A DNA stretch of 57,131 bases from an uncultured Bacteroides sp. (GTDB lineage Bacteria; Bacteroidota; Bacteroidia; Bacteroidales; Bacteroidaceae): positions 1 through 57,131 of the forward strand of contig USPQ01000010.1 of NCBI GenBank assembly GCA_900556625.1, given 5' to 3'. Shown here in pieces: positions 27,112-36,806 of this stretch. Position 1 is the stretch's first letter. The number at the start of each line of letters is the position of its first letter. A model generated the notes under the pieces. The model saw nothing but the letters and a program-made list of their open reading frames with translations. It made no database searches and was not told the DNA's origin. A program made the translations under genes and the position numbers.

Positions 27112-28293
27112 TTAAAGATTTTCAACAAGATTACACCATTTTTCTACAATTATCTCTTTTGAAAATGTGACAGATTTTGTCATAGCTGCACGAGACATTT
27201 TCGTATATTTATCCTCATTGCTCATTAAGACAACAAGTTTATCTGCATATTCTTTTTCATCAAACGGTTTTACCAAGAAGCCATTAATATCATCATCTAT
27301 TATATCTGTTACCGAACCATAACTATTAAAAGCCATAGGAACAACACCATGTTGCATAGCCTCTGTTAAAACCATACCAAACCCCTCGTAGATTGATGTC
27401 ATACAAAAAATTCTTGAACGCTGATAAAATGGTGCGGGATTTTGAAAACCATGAAACGTAACATGTTCTAATCCCAAATCCTGAGCCTGCATTTCTAATA
27501 CATCACGATCTTCGCCATCGCCAACAATATCAAGTTGCCAATCGGCAAACGATGACTCTACCTTATTCCATATCCTTAATAACTTATTAACTCCCTTTAC
27601 ACAGTTTCTTAAACGCCCTACAAACAATACATGCTTCTGTGCTGTTGTTAACTCACAGGATTCAAATGTATTAAAATTAGGGATTGTAAAAAGTTTTATT
27701 CTATCGGCTTTGGGACAATAAAAACAAAAATCTTCAATAAAAGACGATGACAAAGTCACTATTCTGTCATAATTAGTATTTAAATCACGATATAATCTTT
27801 TTGTCAAACATACAGAGTGATAGTATTTCAATTTTAAAAATACATTATCGTAAAAGAATTGTTTTAATGTACCCCATCTAGTCTGCGTAAAATCTTTCGC
27901 AAACGCCAAATTATAATTATCTAATATAGCGCGAGTAGAATTGTGCTGAACTGCTATCAATTTTACTTTGCTTTTAAAATCCTCTCTATGTCTAAAAATA
28001 CCAAATCGACCTACTATATCTCCTTCTGTTTGATCTATAATGCAATATATATTACGTTCTATAACCAACGTTTCCAAAAAGCGTCTATTATCCTTATTTC
28101 CAGGCAAATATAATATATCAGTGGGAGCATTGTATGTTTTCCCAAGTCTATTTGAGTATTTACAAAGAAGCGTTACTTCATAACCGACATTTAATAAAGC
28201 TTTTGCCAGCAAATCTGTAACCCGCTCCATCCCCCCCTGCTGGGGTAATGGTTCATTAGAATTGTATAATAGTATATGTTTCTTAGTTGTCAT
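27112..28293 (-). CDS. Family 4 glycosyltransferase
   Basis: 393 residues, GT-B fold. N-terminal LLYNSNEPLPQQGGMERVTD has the glycine-rich acceptor-domain loop; the C-terminal site shows VLFVGRLRNCVKGVNKLL and the E-x7-E motif EGFGMVLTEAMQHG. Overlaps the next upstream gene by 11 bp. The two neighbours resemble each other (same QGGMER/RGGTER loop), so they may be old duplicates adding similar sugars. Confidence 0.88.
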   Translation of the reverse strand: MTTKKHILLYNSNEPLPQQGGMERVTDLLAKALLNVGYEVTLLCKYSNRLGKTYNAPTDILYLPGNKDNRRFLETLVIERNIYCIIDQTEGDIVGRFGIFRHREDFKSKVKLIAVQHNSTRAILDNYNLAFAKDFTQTRWGTLKQFFYDNVFLKLKYYHSVCLTKRLYRDLNTNYDRIVTLSSSFIEDFCFYCPKADRIKLFTIPNFNTFESCELTTAQKHVLFVGRLRNCVKGVNKLLRIWNKVESSFADWQLDIVGDGEDRDVLEMQAQDLGLEHVTFHGFQNPAPFYQRSRIFCMTSIYEGFGMVLTEAMQHGVVPMAFNSYGSVTDIIDDDINGFLVKPFDEKEYADKLVVLMSNEDKYTKMSRAAMTKSVTFSKEIIVEKWCNLVENL

Positions 28294-29452
28294 TTGTCAA
28301 CTCACTCCATATCTTTAATCGGTTATTATTGTCCATGCATTTGACCGTTTGCTTTGCATTTCCACTCATCTTTTGCAAATTAAATTTATCTTTTGCAAGT
28401 TGAAGAACTTGTTTCGCCATCTCTTTTGTATCAAATGGTGGTGTGAGCAAACCATTATATCCATTCTTTATATTAAGATCTGCATCTTTAAATGTATTCA
28501 TTACTATCGGCACTACGCCTACTGCCATAGCTTCAGTTATTACCATAGGAGTACCTTCATAATTAGATGTTAAAAGAAGAATCCTTGCACTGGAATAATA
28601 GGGAGCTGAATCTGTTTGACCAACAAATTCTATACGCTGTAATGCCCAATCCTGACTCTTCTTTTTCAAACGCGGTTCATCGTCCCCCGAACCCACTATT
28701 ACCATTCTCCAGTCTTTCAGTTCATTCTGTATTAATGACCATACAGTTAATACCCTGTCTACTCTTTTCGATGAATAATCCAGTCGTCCAACAAAAATTA
28801 TTAAATTCTCCTTTTTACAGAAGTCCGTTTCTAAAACATTTACCCTATTGGGATTTTGTACAGCAACTATTTTTTTAGACGGATTTATTCTCAAAAGCCT
28901 TTCCATTGAAACTTTCTGCTTCTCAGTAAGAACCGCTACAGTATCGGAGTTTTCATACATATAGTGATATCTTTGACGCTTATTATGCAAAGCATTCCAC
29001 TTGTTATATGGAGCTTTAATCCATTTAAGAACATTTATACAGACCTGCGCCAATGGCACTCCCTTTAATGGATAGTTTAGTGTATGATAAAAGTTTTTAA
29101 TATCATCTACTACGCTAAAATGAAGATGACTTATTATTTTCACAGTAGCGGGAATATGTTCGTGCGAAAAGATATAAACAGCTTCAGTACTAGCGCCTTC
29201 GTTAAGAATCATATCTATCTTATTCTCTTTAATATAGTTTATAACAAAAGCTATATTATCGGTTGTAGGTGCGTCATTTCCATCGGGTAAAAAAACACTT
29301 TTACGGCTTAATTTATCCTCAACAGGAATGGAAGCCATATAATTCACAGTGTGTCCTATAGATGACAGATAATCAGCAATCATACATGCAGCGCGCTCAG
29401 TTCCTCCACGTTGCGGATTTAACTGCGGACCAAAATATATGAGGATATTCAT
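28283..29452 (-). CDS. Family 4 glycosyltransferase
   Basis: 389 residues, GT-B fold. N-terminal YFGPQLNPQRGGTERAACMI; C-terminal IIFVGRLDYSSKRVDRVL and E-x7-E motif EGTPMVITEAMAVG. Overlaps the GT2 gene upstream by 4 bp. Donor sugar not assignable. Confidence 0.88.
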   Translation of the reverse strand: MNILIYFGPQLNPQRGGTERAACMIADYLSSIGHTVNYMASIPVEDKLSRKSVFLPDGNDAPTTDNIAFVINYIKENKIDMILNEGASTEAVYIFSHEHIPATVKIISHLHFSVVDDIKNFYHTLNYPLKGVPLAQVCINVLKWIKAPYNKWNALHNKRQRYHYMYENSDTVAVLTEKQKVSMERLLRINPSKKIVAVQNPNRVNVLETDFCKKENLIIFVGRLDYSSKRVDRVLTVWSLIQNELKDWRMVIVGSGDDEPRLKKKSQDWALQRIEFVGQTDSAPYYSSARILLLTSNYEGTPMVITEAMAVGVVPIVMNTFKDADLNIKNGYNGLLTPPFDTKEMAKQVLQLAKDKFNLQKMSGNAKQTVKCMDNNNRLKIWSELTNDN

Positions 29453-30441
29453 TCGTTACGAGTAAATAAGTCTTGAAATCCAACTACCCATTTCGGTCCC
29501 ATAACACACACTATAAATGACTTCAATTTATCATTTATAGATAGATTTTTGTTGTGATACTTAAACCACATTCCAAAAGAAATCTGCTGAAAAAAATGTT
29601 GTTTAAAATAGATAGGCAAGTTATCAACATAATACTGCCTTATTATTGAAGTATAGCTCCATATTTGCCTCGTGTAACAATCCATTGCCATCGACCTTAC
29701 AGATGCAAATGCCATGCAACACGACAAATATTTATTATAACTATTCAAAATAGAAAAAATCTTCGATATTTTTGGTACCGTTGTTGTAATGGATCCCTCC
29801 CTATATCGATAACCATAATCTCCGATATTAGTTACTGTCATTTTACCAATTGCTGTAATCAACTGTGGTATTATGGCAATATCTTCACTAATTTCACCTT
29901 TTGGGAAACGTATATTCTCAAACACATGGCGACGGAAGACTTTGTCACAACAACTAACATGAATCCATTGTTTCAGATATCCTGTTAACAACTCTTCTTT
30001 ACCAATATAGTCTCTAAACGGATAGTTACGCTTATGTTCCTCCCCAGACTTCCATTTGTAAACTAAATCAAATTGAACAGCATCTATCCTTTCATCACTC
30101 TCAAATGTCTCTATTATTTTGCTATATATATCCGGGTTCAATAATACATCATCTGAATCAATAAAAGTTATATAGTCGCCATTACATCTGTCAAGTGCAT
30201 AATTTCGTGCATCAGACAAACCACCATTAGGCTTATCATAAATAGTCACACAAGCGTACTGCCGGGCAAAAGCTCTTATTACATCAAGTGAATTGTCAGT
30301 ACTACCATCATTTACCGCTATTACTTCCAAGTTGGTATAATCTTGACTAACGATAGACCCTAAACACTCCTCTACAAACTCCTCCACATTATAAACAGGA
30401 ACTATTACACTTAAAAGAGGTTTTACATTACAATTTTTCAT
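29449..30441 (-). CDS. Family 2 glycosyltransferase
   Basis: 330 residues from the chosen start MKNCNVKPLLSVIVP. Classical GT-A domain: SVIVPVYNVEEFVEECL, VNDGSTDNSLDVI, KPNGGLSDARNYAL and the metal-binding FIDSDDVL. The reading frame extends to 30489, but the extra residues lie inside the upstream acetyltransferase gene and do not look like the family start. The C-terminal domain is basic and aromatic. Sugar unknown. Confidence 0.88.
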   Translation of the reverse strand: MKNCNVKPLLSVIVPVYNVEEFVEECLGSIVSQDYTNLEVIAVNDGSTDNSLDVIRAFARQYACVTIYDKPNGGLSDARNYALDRCNGDYITFIDSDDVLLNPDIYSKIIETFESDERIDAVQFDLVYKWKSGEEHKRNYPFRDYIGKEELLTGYLKQWIHVSCCDKVFRRHVFENIRFPKGEISEDIAIIPQLITAIGKMTVTNIGDYGYRYREGSITTTVPKISKIFSILNSYNKYLSCCMAFASVRSMAMDCYTRQIWSYTSIIRQYYVDNLPIYFKQHFFQQISFGMWFKYHNKNLSINDKLKSFIVCVMGPKWVVGFQDLFTRNE

Positions 30442-30994
30442 ATACTTTCTCCCCATTTTTTCTAATAATATATGCCGGAACTCCTGCAACTATTGTATTG
30501 GCAGGAACATCCTTTACCACAACAGCGTTGGCTCCTATAACAACATTATCCTCAACTTTCACACCACCCAGTATTTTGGCACCACATGTTACTGTTACGT
30601 TATCACCCAAAACCGGTGCTAAAGCCCCCTTATATCCTATTGTCACTTGTTGATTGATGTGGCAATGTCTACCTATAGATTTTGCACAAATAATTGTCGC
30701 AAATCCATGTTGAATGAACAAACCACCACCAATAGAAGGGGTGTATATGTAAAGTGTCGGCATTGGTGGAACCAGAAACTTTAATATATTAACCAGCCCA
30801 TAAGCACGTCCCAATCTATAGTAAAATACAGAACGAAATTCAGGCCTATCTACAAAAAGTTTGCACATAACCCCAACGTAATTACCACTAATACCAGTTA
30901 CTTCCTTGTAATGATCAATATCTTCTTCAATCAGTCTCTTCCGAGGACAGAGAAAATAAAAAATATAATGAAAAATGAATCTTAACTTTATCAT
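30428..30994 (-). CDS. Serine acetyltransferase-like hexapeptide acyltransferase
   Basis: 188 residues. A helical N-terminal part is followed by a left-handed beta-helix with the CysE-like run GGGLFIQHGFATIICAKSIG, INQQVTIGYKG, VTVTCGAKILGGVKVEDNVVIG and the ending IVAGVPAYIIR. In capsule loci such CysE-like proteins usually acetylate a sugar rather than serine. Overlaps the upstream acyltransferase by 4 bp. Confidence 0.87.
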   Translation of the reverse strand: MIKLRFIFHYIFYFLCPRKRLIEEDIDHYKEVTGISGNYVGVMCKLFVDRPEFRSVFYYRLGRAYGLVNILKFLVPPMPTLYIYTPSIGGGLFIQHGFATIICAKSIGRHCHINQQVTIGYKGALAPVLGDNVTVTCGAKILGGVKVEDNVVIGANAVVVKDVPANTIVAGVPAYIIRKNGEKVYEKL

Positions 30995-31731
30995 AGACCT
31001 GCTGCTTTTAAAAACTCATCAAATGATGAGAATTGTGCTTTATGAGTTTTAACATAATGGTCATAAGCCTCTTTCATCTGCCGCCTTATTGGAATCTCCG
31101 GATATTTGTCAACCTCATTTCCAGATACAAACAATGGAAATTCTTCAAAAAAATCAGAAAGAACCGGACGTCTTCCAAACCGTTCTTGAATACTACAGGC
31201 ATAATCAAAAGCCTCTTCTACGCAAAGTTTCTTTCGTTTCTCAAAGTATTCATCAAGCGTACATATGACCTTACATGGACATCCTGCAGCGACAGAATTG
31301 GCTGGTATTTTTCCCATTACCACACTGCCATATCCAATAATACAGTTATCCCCAATATAGCTTCCTCTAAGTACAGTCACATTTTGTCCGAACCACACAT
31401 TATTACCAATCACTACTCTACCTGAATTAGGTACAAATTCTTTATATTTATTAAGAAAATTAAGAGTTGCATAATCATGAGTTAGAATAGTAAAATTCGT
31501 ATGCAGGAAAGTACCACCTCCGTGAATGGTTACTAATGAAGGTCGTGTAACATCTATCTTCAATGTTTCAGGACTAAAAAGAAATACATCATCATCAATC
31601 TGTACACCTTTTTCACGTAATGATCGAATCATTATCTTGGGATTTTGCTTAATGGATTCGATTGCTACTTGTTTTTGCAATAAACGCCTAAACACTATGG
31701 CATAGGTCTTTAATTTGTTAAATAGTCGCAT
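30991..31731 (-). CDS. Hexapeptide-repeat acyltransferase
   Basis: 246 residues. Beta-helix repeats occupy about 50-155 (GGGTFLHTNFTIL, VVIGNNVWFGQNVTVLRG, IIGYGSVVMGKIPANSVAAG) and end with CPCKVICTLDEYFEKR. A further 80-residue C-terminal tail of unknown role follows. It overlaps the pyruvyltransferase gene by 14 bp. Probably O- or N-acetylates a sugar of the repeat unit. Confidence 0.84.
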   Translation of the reverse strand: MRLFNKLKTYAIVFRRLLQKQVAIESIKQNPKIMIRSLREKGVQIDDDVFLFSPETLKIDVTRPSLVTIHGGGTFLHTNFTILTHDYATLNFLNKYKEFVPNSGRVVIGNNVWFGQNVTVLRGSYIGDNCIIGYGSVVMGKIPANSVAAGCPCKVICTLDEYFEKRKKLCVEEAFDYACSIQERFGRRPVLSDFFEEFPLFVSGNEVDKYPEIPIRRQMKEAYDHYVKTHKAQFSSFDEFLKAAGL

Positions 31732-32881
31732 TATGAAGAGCTTTTTCTAAAAATTTCAATGATTCATTTCTGAATCTTTCTATCTTATCAGATATTTCAG
31801 AAGTATAAGAAAGATCTTTATTGTCGTCCACAGGCGCAGAATATATTTGTTTAAAACGCTCCGCCCCCAACAAATCCAACAAATCAGTTACACGTGAATC
31901 CCGCCCTATTCTATCATCAACAACAGATATGAATGGAACTTTGAAATTCAATGAAAATATAGTCCCATGAAATGATGATGTTACCACAAAAGATGCATTG
32001 GCAAAATAACGTATAAAATCAACAGGAGATGCTGTATTAACCACCGTTGCACCATTTTTCTTCATATATTGGTCTATTTTACCATTCAAAACTATTATTT
32101 TACCTCCATACCGATGATGGCAATTTTTAATAATTTCAAAAATTTGTGGATATGGATTATAAGTATAATCAAGTACGTAAACAATAAAGTACTTACTACT
32201 GTCACTTACATTCAATTGCTTTAACCATTGTTCTTTTGTTAAAAGCATTGTAGGATCACATACCAATGAAATTGCTTTTCCTGTAATTTTGGAAAGCAAA
32301 CCAATAGTAGTTTGCTCTCTCACTGAAATTGAGGAATATTTTCCAAGTTCTGTTCTATAATACTCAACAAATTGTTCTGGAATTTCGGCTACTGCCATAC
32401 TAGCAGCAAAAGAGATACGCGGATTTCCATTACGTGCAAACCCACACATAAACGTTGTATCATATCCTATATATGACGGATTCCATACTTGATCACTACC
32501 CGTGAGATAAACATCATATAGGGGCATTTGTTTGTCTATTTGATACCTATTCCCATAACTATCTTTTGAAATTTTGAGATGATCACTTATAAATTGTAAA
32601 AACTTTCCACGACGTATATCTTCATCTGATGGTTTGGAAGCACACAGTCGCCTTTTTATGGCATCAATAATACGTGACTTTAAAGGTAATATAATAGGCT
32701 GCTCATCACTCTTCTCCAAATACATAAAATGTTCAGAATTGGGAAACTTGTAATCTATAATCTCTGAACTATATCCCAAATTACTCACTGTTTGCTGAAG
32801 AGCATACGTTTGTAGGACCGAGCCAAAATTAAGCACTCGATGCATTGTTATTATACCAACAGTTATATTTCGTTTATTCAT
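31718..32881 (-). CDS. Polysaccharide pyruvyl transferase family protein
   Basis: 387 residues. N-terminal TVGIITMHRVLNFGSVLQTYALQ and the GSDQVWNPSYIG and TSSFHGTIFSLNFKVPFISV motifs are typical of the family (PF04230, CsaB/WcaK-like). Members add pyruvate ketals to sugars using phosphoenolpyruvate, giving a negative charge. Overlaps the FrhB-like gene by 4 bp; the two families are repeatedly found as a pair in surface-polysaccharide loci, suggesting that they act on the same residue. Confidence 0.9.
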   Translation of the reverse strand: MNKRNITVGIITMHRVLNFGSVLQTYALQQTVSNLGYSSEIIDYKFPNSEHFMYLEKSDEQPIILPLKSRIIDAIKRRLCASKPSDEDIRRGKFLQFISDHLKISKDSYGNRYQIDKQMPLYDVYLTGSDQVWNPSYIGYDTTFMCGFARNGNPRISFAASMAVAEIPEQFVEYYRTELGKYSSISVREQTTIGLLSKITGKAISLVCDPTMLLTKEQWLKQLNVSDSSKYFIVYVLDYTYNPYPQIFEIIKNCHHRYGGKIIVLNGKIDQYMKKNGATVVNTASPVDFIRYFANASFVVTSSFHGTIFSLNFKVPFISVVDDRIGRDSRVTDLLDLLGAERFKQIYSAPVDDNKDLSYTSEISDKIERFRNESLKFLEKALHNATI

Positions 32882-34041
32882 TTTTTTAAAAGAGTTCTAA
32901 TATAAAAAACAGGAATGAGCAATTGAGGGACCAATCGATTAATCATATCAATACATTTTATACTTAATGGGGTACGAAGCAAAAACAAATCAATATAATA
33001 AAGGTAGGTCTTTTTAGGTGATTTCTTCATTTGTCCTTCTGTTACCACCTCATATGGTTCTTTAACTAATTCAATAGAAGTCATTTCATTAAGGATTCGA
33101 TCTCCCTTTGGAGTTAAAGCCAGAATTCCATTAACACCTGTATTATTTTTCTCATATTTTGTTCCCCACAAGTCACCTATACGAATATCAGATGCTGAGG
33201 ATGCCATTTTATATTTACAATGAGAATAACAAGCCTTCCCCAAACAATTATTAAGTAAAAACATCTTGTAAAACAGATCCCCTTTACTAAGATTAGACTC
33301 ATATTGAATTGGAATATTACCGCCTGTTGCTTCTATATTCTCGGCCATTATTACCCACGAATCGTGCCAACCATATTTTTTACTTCTCCAAGAGACATTA
33401 CTTGGTTTTCCAATTTGTCTTTGAATGCCTTTAAGATACTTACGCCACATTAAATTTGATGGCACTCCATGACAGAAAAAATCCATAAGAATGAAGTTAT
33501 CCTCAATTCTTAAACGACGAATATATCTACGGATAGAATCTATTTGACAAGGAGTTCCTGTTATAAAATATTTTGATTTACGATCTAAATTACGGAATCC
33601 CTCAATTGTAAAGCTCTGAAGATACTTAGAGCATTTACTCTCTTGCAATTCTATAACTGTATTTGCAATATAATGTTCTACTATACCTTTTTTAGCATTG
33701 TATCTAGCACAGCAGGCTTTATACCCATTTTCCACCAAATGCTTGGCTAGTTCATAACCTATACCACCCGATGAACATGTGTGTGTTACCTCGGGATTCC
33801 GACTCCAACCAGCATACGATTTAACCTTAAACTCATTTGTCTTAATAACATCATTGGAATTATAAGCACATACGTCAAGGCACAATCCACATGATGTACA
33901 TTTATCTATTTCTATTATGTACGGAGTATAGAATCCATTTCTATTCAAGCGAATATCTATTATGTTCTGTGGACATACTTTGGAACAAACGCCACATCCA
34001 TAACAAGAATGCATCTCTGATATATTATTCTTTTTATTCAT
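32878..34041 (-). CDS. Fe-S protein with FrhB-like (F420 hydrogenase beta) domain
   Basis: 387 residues. Two 4Fe-4S ferredoxin motifs stand at the N-terminus, CYGCGVCSKVCP and CTSCGLCLDVCAYN, followed by an FrhB N- and C-terminal-like region (SSGGIGYELAKHLVE, FITGTPCQIDSIRR, DFFCHGVPSNLMW). The family includes F420 hydrogenase subunits and relatives in polysaccharide clusters of organisms that do not use F420. The reaction here is unknown; a flavin-dependent redox step on a sugar or lipid carrier is possible. Partner of the pyruvyltransferase that follows. Confidence 0.86.
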   Translation of the reverse strand: MNKKNNISEMHSCYGCGVCSKVCPQNIIDIRLNRNGFYTPYIIEIDKCTSCGLCLDVCAYNSNDVIKTNEFKVKSYAGWSRNPEVTHTCSSGGIGYELAKHLVENGYKACCARYNAKKGIVEHYIANTVIELQESKCSKYLQSFTIEGFRNLDRKSKYFITGTPCQIDSIRRYIRRLRIEDNFILMDFFCHGVPSNLMWRKYLKGIQRQIGKPSNVSWRSKKYGWHDSWVIMAENIEATGGNIPIQYESNLSKGDLFYKMFLLNNCLGKACYSHCKYKMASSASDIRIGDLWGTKYEKNNTGVNGILALTPKGDRILNEMTSIELVKEPYEVVTEGQMKKSPKKTYLYYIDLFLLRTPLSIKCIDMINRLVPQLLIPVFYIRTLLKK

Positions 34042-35576
34042 GCGTTATGAAATTTATTTATGAACTTCATAATGTATCCTTTAACCCAAATGCGTTCTCC
34101 ATCATTTAATCCAAATATATATATTGAAAGAATGACACTAAAAACAGCTCCCGGAACCAACACAAAGAATCTCAATAATGAAGGAGTCCAAAAATGGGCT
34201 ATTATCAATGGAACTATCCATGAAAATATTGAAACTTTTAAACATGGGATCAGCACTTCAGTTATAAATGTTCTCCATTGATAAGTCGTCAAAGCCGAAA
34301 GTGCCTTAAATCTAAATACTATAGTACCAAAATATATTATTATAAATATTGGATAAGAAACCCATACAGGAAAACCTAATTTATAACATCCCCATGTCAA
34401 AGGAAACACTAAAGAGGTGAAGACTGTTACATCTATGGCATAACGTTTTATATTTCCTGTTGCCTGTATAAGTTTCAATAAAGTATTACTTGATTGCAAC
34501 GCAAGTGACTCGAACATTGAAAGTTGTACAAACAACACTACCATTGGAGGTACTTCAACTAACCATAAATGCAACAAAGTATCGGTCTCTATACAAACAG
34601 GCACTAAAAAAATGAACATGAGATACCATGTATATTTAGCTCCCTTATTTACTATTGAATAGCAATAATCATAGTTACCCGCTGCATAAGATTTTGTTAT
34701 TTGGGGACTAAATGCTGTTGTAAAATTAGACACAAAACCTTGTATGGCTCCATTCACTGTTGTAGCAATACCTCTTGTCGCATTAAATGCCACACCAAAA
34801 AATATGTTAATAAGCATATTAACTCCTTGAGTATTTAGCATCCAAGTTGTATTACTGAGAAGATTCCAACCTGAATAACCCGCCATTTCCTTAAACAGTT
34901 TTCCATCTATTCTCCATTGATATTTCACCTCAGCAAACTTTCTGAAACAAAATACAGCATATATAATATTAATGAGTATAGATGCACTAGCCCAAAGAAT
35001 TGAAAATAAAATAAGTCTGTCTCCCTCATAACTACGTATCAGAAAACATACCCCCAGCTTTATCACTACTTCCAAAATACTCATATAAGCATAAATATCC
35101 ATATGCTCATGGGCTATAATCAAAGAATTGAAAGGTACAGATACTAATACAACGAATGTAGAAACAATGGAACACTGTAATACACAATTTGCAGCATACA
35201 TACGCCCCTCAGGAATATCTGCTGCTGTATTAAGAAACCACACACCTACTATTTCAAGAATAATAACAGCTAAAAAACCCATTACAATCTGTATGTTCGT
35301 GACAGTAGCAAAAACATTTTTCATCTTTTCCAAAACACCTTCACCAAGAGAATAAGTGAGATAACGACTAGATGAAGCAGCCATGGTACCTGTTATTAAT
35401 GCAGAAAAACTTACAATACCTCCAACAACACTATTAATGCCATAATTATCAACCCCCAGCGCATTGAGCATTACCCGACTAGTGTACAACCCTACAACCA
35501 TCGTTATGAATGTACGGATGTATAGCAACATCGTATTTTTAGCTATTCGTTTATTATTCGTTGTAATATCTGACAT
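34038..35576 (-). CDS. wzx: Polysaccharide flippase (Wzx-like)
   Basis: 512 residues, about 12-14 membrane helices, MOP superfamily. N-terminal KNTMLLYIRTFITMVVGLYT and the repeated helical pattern fit Wzx/RfbX translocases, which move the undecaprenyl-linked repeat unit across the inner membrane. One flippase and one polymerase together define a Wzx/Wzy-dependent system. Overlaps the FrhB-like gene by 4 bp. Confidence 0.9.
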   Translation of the reverse strand: MSDITTNNKRIAKNTMLLYIRTFITMVVGLYTSRVMLNALGVDNYGINSVVGGIVSFSALITGTMAASSSRYLTYSLGEGVLEKMKNVFATVTNIQIVMGFLAVIILEIVGVWFLNTAADIPEGRMYAANCVLQCSIVSTFVVLVSVPFNSLIIAHEHMDIYAYMSILEVVIKLGVCFLIRSYEGDRLILFSILWASASILINIIYAVFCFRKFAEVKYQWRIDGKLFKEMAGYSGWNLLSNTTWMLNTQGVNMLINIFFGVAFNATRGIATTVNGAIQGFVSNFTTAFSPQITKSYAAGNYDYCYSIVNKGAKYTWYLMFIFLVPVCIETDTLLHLWLVEVPPMVVLFVQLSMFESLALQSSNTLLKLIQATGNIKRYAIDVTVFTSLVFPLTWGCYKLGFPVWVSYPIFIIIYFGTIVFRFKALSALTTYQWRTFITEVLIPCLKVSIFSWIVPLIIAHFWTPSLLRFFVLVPGAVFSVILSIYIFGLNDGERIWVKGYIMKFINKFHNA

Positions 35577-35613
35577 TAAGAAAAATAAAGCATATTAGAA
35601 TGTAACAAACAGT

Positions 35614-36798
35614 TTACTTTTTTCTCCACACCATTTTGTTTACCACCCCCGTATAACTCTGAATAATCTTCACCACTTTATTGGCAACATCTTCAACATA
35701 TACAGGCACAGGAATCCCGTTATCCCCCTCTGCATTCATGGCAATAGCAGTGTCAACAGCTTGAAGAAGCGACTTCTCATCAATACCCGCAAGGATAAAT
35801 CCTGCCTTGTCCAACGATTCGGGACGCTCGGTACTGGTACGGATACAGACTGCCGGGAAAGGATGTCCCACACTGGTAAAGAAGCTGCTTTCCTCAGGCA
35901 GAGTGCCTGAATCACTGATTACAGCGGCTGCATTCATTTGCAGACAATTGTAATCATGGAAACCGAGAGGTTCGTGACGAATTACACGCTTATCCAATTG
36001 GAAACCACTCTTCTCTATTCGGTTACGTGAGCGAGGATGACAACTGTAAAGAATAGGCATATCGTACCTCTCAGCTATGGCATTGATAGCATTAAACAGG
36101 GAAAGGAAATTCTCTTCTGTGTCAATATTCTCCTCGCGATGAGCACTAAGTAGGATATACTTTCCCTTCTCCAAACCAAGACGACGGTGAATGTCGCTAG
36201 CCTCTATATCGGCAAGATTGGCATGCAATACCTCAGCCATGGGACTACCGGTCACATAAGTACGTTCTTTAGGGAGACCGCATTCGTGAAGGTATCTCCT
36301 TGCGTGCTCGCTATATGCCAGATTTACGTCACTGATAATATCAACAATGCGCCGGTTGGTCTCCTCAGGCAGGCACTCATCTTTACAACGGTTTCCTGCC
36401 TCCATATGGAAAATAGGGATGTGCAAACGCTTTGCCGCAATGGCACTCAGGCAAGAGTTGGTATCACCTAATATGAGCAATGCATCAGGCTTGATTGCAT
36501 TCATTAATTTGTAGGAGCAGTTGATGATATTGCCGACCGTTGAGCCGAGGTCATCCCCCACAGCATCCATATAAACTTCCGGATCGGCTAATTTCAAATC
36601 CTTGAAAAATACCCCGTTGAGATTGTAATCATAGTTCTGACCGGTATGCGCCAATACTGTATCAAAATACTTGCGACACTTGGTAATAACTGCCGCAAGA
36701 CGAATAATCTCAGGCCTTGTACCTACTATGATAAGAAGTTTCAGTTTGCCATTATCTGCAAACTTTACGTCGCTATAATCTGTCTTAATATCTGCCAT
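35614..36798 (-). CDS. fnlC: UDP-N-acetylglucosamine 2-epimerase family, FnlC/WbjD/CapG-like
   Basis: 394 residues from the chosen start MADIKTDYSDVKFADNGKL, 8 bp after the previous gene; a longer frame begins at 36840 inside fnlB. The GT-B-like epimerase motifs are KLLIIVGTRPEIIRLAAV, HTGQNYDYN, LILGDTNSCL and VISDSGTLPEESS. In the FnlA-FnlB-FnlC pathway it converts UDP-N-acetyl-pneumosamine (the L-talo form) to UDP-L-FucNAc as the last step. Confidence 0.92.
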   Translation of the reverse strand: MADIKTDYSDVKFADNGKLKLLIIVGTRPEIIRLAAVITKCRKYFDTVLAHTGQNYDYNLNGVFFKDLKLADPEVYMDAVGDDLGSTVGNIINCSYKLMNAIKPDALLILGDTNSCLSAIAAKRLHIPIFHMEAGNRCKDECLPEETNRRIVDIISDVNLAYSEHARRYLHECGLPKERTYVTGSPMAEVLHANLADIEASDIHRRLGLEKGKYILLSAHREENIDTEENFLSLFNAINAIAERYDMPILYSCHPRSRNRIEKSGFQLDKRVIRHEPLGFHDYNCLQMNAAAVISDSGTLPEESSFFTSVGHPFPAVCIRTSTERPESLDKAGFILAGIDEKSLLQAVDTAIAMNAEGDNGIPVPVYVEDVANKVVKIIQSYTGVVNKMVWRKK

Positions 36799-36806
36799 AA
36801 TTGTAT

